Source of the DNA: Biscogniauxia marginata
Lineage: Eukaryota; Ascomycota; Sordariomycetes; Xylariales; Xylariaceae
Direction of reading: 5' to 3'
DNA: 64,000 bases
Assembly (NCBI GenBank): GCA_022695795.1
Contig: MU404115.1
Span: 186,001-250,000, forward strand
A model generated the notes under the pieces. It did no database searches and was not told the DNA's origin. It saw only the letters and a program-made list of their open reading frames with translations. Below are positions 24,669 through 38,700 of this stretch, piece after piece (position 1 is the stretch's first letter; each line of letters begins with the position of its first letter). The translations under genes were made by a program, and so were the position numbers.

Positions 24669-26230
24669 TCATTGAGTTGACTTTGCCAAGTTCCAGAAGT
24701 TCTCCATCTTAGCCCTCGACAGCGCCTCTCTAGCCTCGGCGTCAGTCTCGCAGATGCGGGGCTTCCACGAACGAAACGCGCGCGCCTTGACCTCGCCTTC
24801 GAACAGCAGTTGACATTTGTTGAGCCCCAGATCCTTCAAGTCCCCCTTCTCGTTTTCCGCCCTCAGCCAGTCCCTCAACCCCTCGTGCTGATCGGCGTCC
24901 TTCTCCCTGGAAGAAACGTTTTCGGCCCAGTCGATCCGGTTGAGCATCAGTTTTTTGTAGTGCCTGATCCCGTACTCGCCGCCTTCAACGATGACCAGGT
25001 TCTGCTTCGGGTGCATGATGACTAGGCCCGTGAGGCCGTACTGCTCGGCGTTCTTGCCCACCTTGAACCGGTGCTGCCCGTTCGCTAGACTGTCAACCTT
25101 GAAGACGAGTATGTGGAGGCCCTTGGCCGCGTCCTTCTCCTGGTTCGTGGCCAGCTTCTCGTGCTTTTGATCTTTGGTCAGCTTCCGCTCCTCGTTCGTC
25201 TGCACGTGCTTCGCGTGGCGCTCGGCGATCTCGCGGTTAACTCTGGCCTCGACGGCCGTCGGGTCTTTCACGGCCTCCTCGCCCAACACTCGCATGAGGT
25301 TTCCTTTCTTGACCTTCGGTGGTGGCGCCGGTTCCAAGCCCACTGTGACCGTCATTTATGGTTAGTAAATACTGCCTGCAAAAACCCGCCGGGGAGAGGA
25401 CGAGGATGACAGTACGTACAGCGGATCTTCGCCTGCGTTTCTCTCAAATCTGCCATTCGACGCTGTCGGCGCAGCTTGGCCTGTTCCGTAGTCGTAAGGT
25501 ACATAGGTTTCGGTGCGGGCATGCTCTGGTCTTGCGGAGGTTCGATAGCAACGGGATGCTGGACAAAGTTGGTAATAACCGAGTCAGGGGTATCGATCTT
25601 GAGGGCCCGGGGGTTCTCTATGTCGTCATAACTGTTTCCGTCTAAAAGGCCTTCGTCCCACCACTCGATAGCTGGGGGCGCCTCGACAACGAAGTTCTTC
25701 TCGACATCTATGTCCTCGTCTATACCCACCTTGCGAGTCTGCGTGGCGATCCGCTTCTTCAGGGCCTCGAGCGCGGCCTGGCGTCGTAGGGCATTCGCCT
25801 GCTGGATGTACTTGCCTTTCTGGTTGAAGATGAGATGGCGCGACTGTCGCGGCTTCGCGGTCGGGGCGCTCAGGTTCGCGTCGTAGTACGGGTTGCTCTT
25901 GATCTCCTCTTGGGAGGGCCCAGAGAGGTCAAGAGGTTTCTGTTTCGAGGCGTTCGTAGGGCCGCCGATACGCGGCCGCGAGCTGGAGGAGGCCGGCCCA
26001 GGTCTTGAGTCGCTCGCTTTGCTAGCAGGTTTCGATGATCCCAGGTCTTCAAGAGCTGGGTGTAGGCCGACATTCAGTCCTCCCTTCGCCTTGGTTGTGC
26101 CGATAGCTGCCGACACACGAGCTTTGAGGGCTGCGAGTTTGGCGGCCTTGTCGGCGGCAGTGTCCGGTTTCTGGACTCGGGATGCGGCATTGTTACGCGG
26201 ACCAAGGCCCGGAGAACCGTGTCGGTCCAT
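24669..26230 (-). CDS. prp3: U4/U6 snRNP splicing factor Prp3
   Basis: Exons 26230-25420 and 25342-24669 are joined across a 77-nt intron with GTACGT donor, CTAAC branch site and CAG acceptor, giving 494 residues. The splice restores the conserved run QAKIRLGLEPAPPPKVKKGN. The N-terminal 90 residues are low in complexity. The PRP3 domain follows (about 90-330, with NPYYD, HLIFNQKGKYIQQA and WWDEGLL). The C-terminal DUF1115-type domain covers about 350-490 (VEGGEYGIRHYKKLMLNRIDW). Prp3 holds the U4/U6 duplex in the U4/U6.U5 tri-snRNP before spliceosome activation; that role is known for the family. The gene faces rad3 tail to tail and shares a 591-bp divergent promoter region with the RNA polymerase I gene. 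Length is on the short side for Prp3, but both signature domains are complete. Confidence 0.95.
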
Positions 26231-26821
26231 TGCAGAAAGAAGCTGGATTGAAGGACTAGTTCACAATCGAGGAGCGCTGGTGGAGACGGCTGTGCGGCGG
26301 CGGTCTGCCACGAAATACATACTCCTAAATCTAGGTAGGAGGTGCATTAAGTACATGTACGATGATGGCGGCAGCAATAGGCCAAGACAAAAAGAGTGTG
26401 ATGTCCACTCGATACTTTAGGTAGGTACCTAATATGCATGCTTTTATGCAGTGTCAAAATTGCTATCTAGTTTAGTGGCATATCGATGTAGGTTTAGGTA
26501 GAGCAGGATTTACTGCCGATATTGACCGCTAAAAAAAGACCTAGTCGCAATATCAACATTATCACTTTGTACAGTTTACAATACCTTGCCTTGATTTTCT
26601 GCCAATTGAACCCACCTAAAATATCAAGAGAAAAAAAAAATTAGACAGAAAACAACTAGAGAGAGCTCTCATCCCCGCCTATTCTGATTGTATACAACTG
26701 AACCTACCGCCGCCCTCCAAGATGAATCCCGCGAGTACACTGCTCAGGTAGTCGCCTTTATTTTTTCTGTGCCGGGCTCCTACAAGTTCATCTAAGTTGC
26801 AAACGGAGGGCTCCCTCAGCA
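26231..26821. promoter_or_regulatory. Divergent promoter region of prp3 and the RNA polymerase I gene
   Basis: 591 bp between two start codons that face away from each other. It contains an A-rich stretch near 26630, a TAGGTAGGTACCTA palindromic cluster at 26417-26432, and a short upstream open frame of nine codons plus stop (26722-26751) before the RNA polymerase I start. An AG/GTAGT donor-like site at 26747 and a CCCTCAG acceptor-like site ending at 26819 could bound a 5' untranslated intron. No TATA box stands out. Confidence 0.45.
26722..26751 (+). other. Short upstream open reading frame in the leader of the RNA polymerase I gene
   Basis: An ATG with nine codons and a TAG stop lies 71 bp before the main start. 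It would affect translation only if the transcript starts further upstream and the region is not spliced out. Confidence 0.35.
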
Positions 26822-29800
26822 ATGAATGTCTCACAGCCCATCTCGTCGGCTGTCGACAGCGTCGACTTTGACTTCCTCACTCCAGCTGAGATCAAGGCCA
26901 TCTCCGTAAAGAGGATTGAAAATCCTACCACCTTCGATAGTCTATTGAACCCCATACCTGGTGGATTATACGACCCAGCCCTCGGAGCTTGGGGAGACTC
27001 ACTGTACGCCCAGCTTTACTGCCCTTGCCAGCGCCTATGGTCCTGACGAGCTGACATTATCCTGCAGCTGTACAACATGTAATCTCGGCCCCCCAAATTG
27101 TCCCGGTCATATCGGACATATCGATCTTCCCGTCCCTGTCTACCACCCGGTGTTTATGGACCAGATTGTGCGACTTCTCCGTGCTCAGTGTCAATCCTGC
27201 TTTCGCTTTCGCATGCGCAGGGCCGACATTAGTCTTGTCGCTTGTAAATTGCGCCTCCTCCAGTTCGGCTTGATCGATGCCGCCAACCACCTCGACGACA
27301 TCACCCCTGACACGACCGACATCCAAATAGACGATCAGGAGCTCCCAGATGCCGACCAAGAAAACTCGACCATCGACCGAGTGATTCTCTTGAGACAGGC
27401 GTATACTGAGAGGGTGCTGAGGACACATAGAATAGGGACTGCAGATATTAGGAAAGGCAAGCATGAGGGTGCCTCCGAGGCCAGGAGGGAAGTGCTGAAG
27501 AGCTTTCTGAGAGACATGACCAAGGGGAGAACATGTGCTACCTGCAATGCTGTCTCTCCAAGTTTTAGAAAGGATCGTTTTGTGAAAATCTTCCAGAAAC
27601 CCCTTAGCTCCAAAGATCAAGCCAAGAATGCTCAGCGGAATCTCAAGTTGAAAGACGCCTTGGCCATAGAACGAAAATCCAGATCAGACCCAGCCAAAAA
27701 ACCAAACTATGACTCGGATGAAGGGATTGCCGACGTCGACCTGCCGTCAAGTGAGGGCGAGGATGAGCGAGACCAAGACGGTAGCGATGATGCCGAAGAC
27801 GGTGAAGAACTCGATGAAAACGGCGACGTCGTCATGGCAGATGTCACCAGCAAAATTCCGAAAAAGAAGAAGGACTCCAGCAAACTCCAGCAACGGTACA
27901 TTGGTTCATTAGAAGTCCAAGCCCGGCTACGGCGTCTATACCAGAGAGAAACAGAAGTCATGGCCCTTGTTTACAACTCGAAGCCCTTCAGCAAGAATCT
28001 GCCCTCAGGTGACTTCACCGACAACTTCTTCCTTCAAACTATCCTCGTACCACCTAACAAGTATCGCCCAGAAGCCCGACAGGGCGACGGAGCAATTGCC
28101 GAGGCGCAACAGAACTCCCTCTACAAGCAAATACTACACTCCTCGGCTCGGATCGCCCAAGTCTACAAGGAAATTGCTCAATCAAATAACCCGGATGCGG
28201 ATGCCCCCACTCGCAGACGAGATATGTCCGAGTTGCATGAGGCCTGCGTTCAGCTGCAAGATAGTGTCAATTCACTGATAGACCGTGATAGAAATCCCAT
28301 ACGTGGAGCCGCCGGAAAGCGGAACGAGGACGGCATCAAGCAAAAGCTCGAGAAGAAGGAAGGGCTATTTAGAAAGAACATGATGGGAAAACGTGTCAAC
28401 TACGCAGCTCGAAGCGTCATCTCCCCCGATCCCAATATCGAAACCAGTGAGATCGGTGTCCCTCCTGTCTTTGCGAAGAAGTTGACTTACCCGGAGCCCG
28501 TCACGAGCCATAACTTCCGCGAAATGCAGCAGGCAGTCATTAACGGCATCGACAAGTGGCCCGGTGCTGCAGCCATTGAGAACGAGAATGGACAAATTAT
28601 CAACCTCAGGAATAAGTCAGTGGAAGATCGGGTTGCGCTGGCTAATCAGCTTCTTGCCCCAACGAGCCACAACTATAATGGCGTCAAGGGGAAGAAAGTA
28701 CATCGACACCTAGGGAATGGAGATGTGGTATTGATGAACCGCCAGCCCACGCTCCATAAACCCTCAATTATGGGTCATCGAGCGAGAGTCCTTCCCGGAG
28801 AGAAGACGATTCGCATGCATTATGCAAATTGCAATACGTACAATGCGGATTTTGATGGCGACGAGATGAATATGCACTTCCCCCAGAACGAGCTTGCGCG
28901 AGCCGAAGCTTTGAAGATTGCGGATACGGATCACCAATACCTGTCTGCCACGGCCGGAAAACCGCTTCGTGGTTTGATTCAGGACCACATCTCCGTCTCT
29001 GTAGCTCTCTGCAGCAAAGACTCTTTCTTCGATAAGGGGGCGTACCATCAACTTGTATACAGCGCGCTCCGGCCTGAAAGTGGGCATATCACGTCCGAGA
29101 GGCTTGAGCTTGTCCCACCAACAGTCTACAAACCTGTCAAGCGATGGACGGGCAAACAAGTCATCACGACCATCCTGAAGAATATTCGGCCAGCTGGTTG
29201 TGGCGATCTCTGGCTTTCCGGGAAGACATCAATTAAAGCAACACCCTGGGGAACCTTCTCAGAGGAGGGCAACGTAGTATTCAATGATGGCGAGTTCATC
29301 TCTGGAATTCTGGACAAATCGCAACTCGGCCCCAGCGCCGGCGGCTTGATTCATTCTATACACGAGGTTTGGGGCCCTGAGATAGCCGCGCGGTTGCTCA
29401 GCTGCATGGGTAGACTTCTCACGAGATTTCTCAACATGCGTGCTTTCACTTGTGGTATGGATGACCTACGACTCACGCCCGAAGGCGAGAAGACTCGAAA
29501 AGAAAAGCTACAAAATGCTAGCCAAATAGGTCTCCAAGTCGCTGCTAAGCACGTAAGTCTAGGTGGCCAGGCTGACATAGAGAGTATGGATCCTCTTCTA
29601 CTCGAAAGGTTGGAAGAGGTTATGCGGGATGATAGTAAGCAGGAGGGTCTTGACCACATGATGAACCAACAATGTGGCATGCTGTCCTCCGAGGTCACGT
29701 TGGCGTGCCTTCCTGCTGGGCTTGAGAAACAATTCCCAAAAAATCAGATGCAGTCTATGACGATATCCGGAGCCAAGGGCAGCGCTGTCAACGCAAACCT

Positions 29801-32057
29801 GATCTCCTGTAACCTTGGCCAACAGGTTCTTGAAGGCAGGAGGGTGCCTTTGATGGTCAGTGGGAAATCACTCCCCTGTTTCCGTCCCTTTGAGACCGAT
29901 GTGCGCGCAGGCGGTTACATTGTAAATCGCTTCTTGACGGGCATTCGACCTCAAGAATATTATTTTCACCACATGGCTGGGCGGGAAGGTCTTATTGACA
30001 CAGCCGTGAAAACATCACGATCCGGTTATCTCCAGAGGTGTCTAATCAAGGGCATGGAGGGTCTAAAGGTAGCTTACGACACGTCCGTACGAGATTCCGA
30101 CGGTTCCATGGTACAGTTCTTGTACGGGGAGGATGGCCTAGATATCACCAAGCAGAAGTATCTGACTGACTTTGGCTTCGTGCTTCGCAACCAAATGTCT
30201 CAGGTGCACCAACTTGGAATAGCCGAGAGGGGCTGGGATCAAGATATCTACGAGTCCAAGGACTTTGCCCAGAAGTATCTGAAGAAAGCGGTGAAGCAAG
30301 CTAAAGCCAACAACCCCAAGGCTCTCGATCCCATACAAACCGAACTTAACCCGAATCGGCATGCCTTCGCCACATCTGAGAAGTTTTTTGAGAGAGTGTC
30401 GGAGTATATCAAGAGCAATAAGGATGGTTTGATCAAGGAAAAGGGAGAAAAGAGAATGGGCACAGTCCTTATCCCTCGCAAGTACGCGGAGAAGATATTC
30501 CACTCCAAGTACCTTAGCTCCCTTGTAGAACCAGGCGAGGCCGTAGGCATTGTTGCCGGGCAGTCCGTCGGAGAACCGTCCACTCAGATGACACTCAACA
30601 CCTTCCACTTGGCAGGCCACTCTGCTAAGAACGTCACTCTTGGTATTCCCCGACTGAGAGAGATTCTCATGACAGCTAGTGATCACATATCTACACCATC
30701 TATGACCTTGGTGCTGAACAATGAATTGTCTGAAGCGGATGGAGAAACATTCGCGAAGGCTATCAGCATACTCCCACTGTCACATGTCCTTGATAAGGTG
30801 ACTGTCGAAGAGCGAGTCGGCAAGGGTGTCGGCTTCCGACTAGCTAAGATGTTTAATGTCCGTCTAGAGTTTTTCAACTCCGAAGAATACTGCAAAACTT
30901 ACGCAATTGGCGTCTCAGACGTCTTGAATACCGTGGAGGTCAAGCTTTTACCGCTGCTAGAAAGATTGGTCAAAAAAGAAATCAGGGCAAAATTAGATCG
31001 GGAAAATGCTGCAGTACCGGAGGTTGGTGTAAAAGTAGGTGTTGTGGAAACAGTAGCAGCAAACGTGGAGTCCACGTCACGGGACGACGATGACGATGAC
31101 GACGACGAGGGAGACGACGACGCAACCAACGCTAAACAACGCTCGAACCGCTCGCAGGCAGTCTCTTACGGTGCTAATGATGATGACGACGATGATATCC
31201 AGAAACGACTAGAACGCGAGGCATCCCCCGAGGACGTGGAAGAGGAACCTGAGGATGAGGGGTTCGGTGGCAGCCCGCCTCCATCGAGTGACGAGGATGG
31301 AGATGAAGACGAAAATGGTAAAAGGCGTAAGAGTGATGCCAATAGTAGTCGCGAAAATCGTGTCAAAGAGAAAACGCCCGTTGTATCTCGATTCGAATGC
31401 GACGAGACAGGAGGGGAGTGGTGCGACTTCACGCTCGAGTACGACTCTAATATTCCCAAAGTACTCATGTTAAGTGTCGTCCAAGAGGCAACCAAAAAGG
31501 CACTCATACAACAAATTCCCGGAATTCGGTCGTGCGTCTTCGTGGCAAAGGATAAGATCCAAGATCTTGAGACGGGCGAAGAGGTAGAAAAGGCAGTAGT
31601 GCACACGGACGGTGTCAATCTCCGAGCAATGCAGAAGTACAGTGACTTCATCAATCCGAATAGCATCCAAACCAACGACATCGCAGCTGTGCTTCGGGTG
31701 TACGGGGTCGAGGCGGCACGAAAAAATATCGTGCTCGAGTTAGGCAGAGTGTTCAGTGGCCACAGCATCAGCGTTGACGACCGACATCTAAATCTAATTG
31801 GCGACTACATGACGCGAAATGGCGGGTTCACTCCTTTCAACCGCAACGGCCTAAAGGGCAATGTCAGCCCATTCACCAAGATGAGCTTCGAGACGACGTT
31901 GTCCTTCTTGAAGGATGCCGTTCTTGATGGCGACTGGGACGATCTCACGACGCCAAGTAGTCGCATCGTCATGGGGAGACTCGGAAAGATTGGGACGGGG
32001 GCGTTTGACGTTTTGACAAGCATCCACCCGAAGAACGGCAAGAACTACATAGGCTGA
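26822..32057 (+). CDS. rpa190: DNA-directed RNA polymerase I largest subunit (A190)
   Basis: Exons 26822-27003 and 27068-32057 (64-nt intron, GTACGC...CTGCAG) encode 1723 residues, close to the yeast subunit. The splice rebuilds the first zinc-binding run (DSLCTTCNLGPPNCPGHIGHI). The metal-binding motif NADFDGDEMN, which holds the catalytic magnesium through three aspartates, lies at about residues 653-662. The bridge-helix and trigger-loop region follows, with GEAVGIVAGQSVGEPSTQMTLNTFH. Two acidic linkers are visible: residues around 280-325, and a DDDDDDD-rich insert encoded near 31084-31200, typical of the A190 jaw. The protein makes the 35S rRNA precursor in the nucleolus. It diverges from prp3 and converges on histone H3. 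The start MNVSQPISS resembles known A190 starts. No disruption is seen. Confidence 0.97.
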
Positions 32058-33196
32058 GGCGGTGGTGGTGGCTGGTTGGAGTCCCAGAGTACCTCCGGTG
32101 TCTCCGGTGTCTCCGGTGTCTGTGTGTATATATGAATTGATATTATGGGTTCAAACACTGTCTATATGTAGAGTGAAATGTTGTATCGCTCGTCATACGG
32201 TCTAAGGGCTCGGCCATCCTGTTTTTCATAACTCTAAGTTATAAACACACTGGAGTATTATCGTAAGCAGAGAGGAAAGTTGACTACCATTCGAGAAAGG
32301 CCGATTGATTCCTGGTAGATAACCCTTCTAAACCCCAAGACCGACCTACATCGAATATTATTGGCTGCCCAAGCTGCCCACCTGTAAAGCTATATGTGTA
32401 AATCCCATGCATTTTCCGCATCGCATATATACCACGGGCATTGATCTCACGAGGGGTTCGCTTATGTCGTTGTATGACGGTGCCGGCCTCCTAATAACCA
32501 GCATCCTAGAGAGCACTAGCACAGTCGCGAAGTAGAAGTAATAATGTAAGGCTATCTATCATCCATCATCCAGCCGTCCCATTCTTGACCAGCTAGCTAT
32601 CCTGAAGCCTAGTTAGGCATATTTGTCGGCGAGGGAGTGTGTTGAGAGCGACGACTAATGGAGAGTGGGGAAGGAGAGAATAGGTCTTGTTGTTACGATG
32701 TGAGAAGCGCCTCGTTGGTTCATAGTGGTCCTATATTATTGTGATTTGTAGATTGTACATGCTAACTGTCCGCGCACGGCCAGTATATTACAGTCTAGCT
32801 TATGCTATTGTCTATATGCGGTGCCGGGACGTGAAACGACACGACCGAGCAGCACGCTCCAGTCTTGCCACGCGGCGCCCGGCGGGCGTCGCGCATTCAT
32901 ATACCAAGGCGCGGGTCAATGGGTGTGTTAGGTGGCAGCCAGAATATGTCACGAGCAATGGAAAGAGCAGTGTGTTTGTTTCATGTTCAGATTCTTGTGT
33001 TCAGTATCGCAGCGCAACGCAGCGACTGCCTATTACTGATGTACAACCATGCCCGTGCAGAAAGCAACGCAGTCATCTAACGCCTGATTAACCGTTTCCC
33101 TGTAAACCGAAAGTTCATCATGCCATCCCAGTGAATATCATCAGGTACTTCTCCCTACTGCAACTCAACCAAGGCCACTAAAGCTTGTGTGGTTCT
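32058..33196. other. Convergent spacer between rpa190 and histone H3
   Basis: Should hold two 3' untranslated regions. It contains a 9-bp tandem repeat at 32093-32119. No gene supported. Confidence 0.6.
32093..32119. repeat. Three tandem copies of a 9-bp unit
   Basis: CTCCGGTGT is repeated three times without change, about 35 bp after the rpa190 stop codon. Confidence 0.9.
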
Positions 33197-35760
<2,564 letters not shown>

Positions 35761-38700
35761 GCGGGTGTTGTCTTTGGTTCATGTCTGTTACGAAATCATT
35801 TTCGCGCAATTGCCACAAGCCTTCTGTTGCCTTGTGGTATGGTCATGATGATCATGGGATTGGGTTCTTGTTTTTAAGGGTGTTACAGTGAAATGTACCA
35901 TAAGGGAAACTGGTCGGGGTCAAGCTATATGGATTTGCCCAATAAGGCATAATCAATCCGTCAAGGACATTTGAGAACAAACTAGCTCTTTTCTGCTGTC
36001 GTGCCCTTGCCGTGTGATCTATCCGTCTCTAGCTCTAGTTTTTATACCTAGTGTCGCGGCTTCGCATATAAATCCATATGGGCACGTGTTGCTCCGTCTT
36101 GTATTGTCTGTTGCCTGCTTGTGCTGGGCTATGTGGCGCTCGGTTTGTCGATTTCCTGGGCTCGTTCAGATCTTCGGCTTCCGCTGATTGTGACTCCATC
36201 TCGTATATGGCTGCCTCGGCCTCTATCCCATGTAGTCATGTGTCAACGGCAGTTCGCTAGCAGCTACTTATCACGGTCGTGCTAACCAGAGGCCCGGGAC
36301 TGTAAAGGGGATCACGGGTACGAAGCTGGCCGGAAACAAACCTAATGTTTTATATTGAAAAGGCTGCTCGCGAGGTATATATATCCAACTATTTTTCTTC
36401 GCGTATCACCGTTCCCGCTATGAGCAGCCTCTTGCTTGATGTTGCTGTGTAAGTGAAATATATCCACGTTTTTCTAGTCAGTGGCTCACTTGATGATTTA
36501 TCCCATGTCGTGTCGGAGTGCCTGGCTGTATACACCGCTCCCCATCATAATCTCAGTTTCATTCTCCTCCGAGACTATTAGGACATGTCCAATCCAACAT
36601 ATTGGGCGTCCGTCTCATATATCCAGTGATACATCTATAACTGTTAGTATGTATACATCATGCTGAGTACAAAGTGACAGTCCCAGAGTAGCCTTGCACC
36701 GATTTGAGTGTTAGCCTCGTAGTAGCCCGTAGTTGGCTTGTACCGCATGCTTCTTTATATCAATATGATATGAGGATATTTGTGGGTTGTTATGCGGTAA
36801 TCATACTTATTAAGTGCTTTCCCTGTCAAGTAAGCCATTTGCTAGCTAGCTAAACACCAAGGACTATTCATACCTACAGCAAGCCCACAGCGCAGCTCGT
36901 TATTCTCTCATGTACATACTAGATCGAGTAACACCAGTTTTTATAATTCATGATGTGTCGCGTCGGCAGTCATGTATGTCAAGAGGGAGGAAGCTTAGAT
37001 GAAACGTGGCTCCGGGTGATCGTAGCTCTTAAACGCGGGCCCCATTCACGTTTGTACGTGTACCAATGTGTATGATCTGCTGAGAGGTCAAGATTTCATT
37101 TATATCACATGTATGCTTATCTTCATATCCGTGTTTCAACCAGTTTCGTTTTGTCCCATGAACAGTCACCCAGTGCGGTCACACGTATATATCTATGATA
37201 TCGATACAATAGATACTGATGAGTTCTCTTCGATTATAACGAAGTATTACAACTACTTACCGTTATGCTCAGGGCTTGTGTGGTGAGGATTTAGACGTTC
37301 AAGTGAGCTGCAAATAGTCTACACTAGCAGGGTCTGGGGCATAGGGCCCTAAGATGAGATGCGCGGGGCGATACGGAGATTGTATCGAGTTATCTACTCC
37401 CGTCTATACTACCTGTCTATGTAAGCCCAAGTCCTGTCATGTTCTTTATAAGGGGACGATGGGTCATTGAACCCAATGACCTTATAATTGATAAACGCCG
37501 TACTAGGTTGCCGACTTAGGCACCTGTCAACGTAACCAAGCTTGCCCTATCTCTCTTTGATACACGTGACGAGGTCCTGCGGCTAGGAGAAGCCTCCCCG
37601 CTTGCCACCCTGTGTCTATAGTGATATAGAATATTCGAGAATGCCTAGATAGTTCTCAGCTAAACATAGACGGTAGTCATCGAATGTGTCTACTAAAATC
37701 CCTCTGAGACAAGTAAGCAACAAATATAAGGTCCTTGGTAGGTTGGTTTAACCATTTACCGAGTTTATAGCGCTCTATATTATATATATAGTGTGAAAAC
37801 GCGAGCGTATTGCATGGTTTTCTATTGATACCCGGCTCACGTGCCCTGCTCAATAGCCTCTACTAGTCATACTTGCTAACTATCTAAATCGGTCCATAAT
37901 ACACGTCGTGTGTGTTAATAAATATAATTTTTGGCCAACACTGATCTTTATTAATGTATCTCCTTGTATATGGTACAGGTTTTCACATTACACTACCTGC
38001 CAAGCCAGGCTAGAAATTAGGGGAGAATTGCAAGAAGAGATGGGTCATTGCAATTCACTGTATAGTTCAACATGCTAAAGACTTGTTGTTGAAATAGACT
38101 TACGTGTTAAGCCACGATGGTGTTCACAATGAAGATAACCAGGAGTACATTAAGTTGAAGTTTTCGCGGAAATAAGACTGGGAAATGTCGTCCTGACAAG
38201 ATCAGTTGCGCGAAATAAGCAACGGGTTGATTATTCAGTACTACCTCCTTGTGAATATATCATATTACCACCCACACTTTGGGTATGTTGCTTGATAATT
38301 AAGTGCTTTCCAAAACCTCAGTGGCCTATAAACAATGCAGGGCTACCCACCCAGTGCGCCTAAAAGCACTGCGAAATCTCCATACCTAGGTTAGTGGAAC
38401 CAACACTATTTGATATGATCTGTTTAAGCTTATTATCGCATGTACCTACTAGCAGGGACTTATACACCACGTGTTGCCTTAATACATATGTAACCAGTAT
38501 CGCTTTTAGGTACTAATCCGACATATTTCATGATCATTGTAGTTGTTGTCAGCATATACTCTTCGTATTTGATAATTAATAAACAGATACCTGTGCCAAC
38601 TTAGATGGATGATTGTTCCATTGGAATATCGAAGTTACCCTGCCATCCCGAAGTCTGATATCTGGTTTTATATAGTTCAAGTCGTAGCAACATACCCTGA

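Noticed and set aside
30138..30686. Long open frame opposite rpa190
   Set aside because: It is antisense to a conserved exon and has no recognisable protein pattern, so it is a shadow of the real gene. The same applies to other antisense frames over rad3, AROM and the C2H2 genes.
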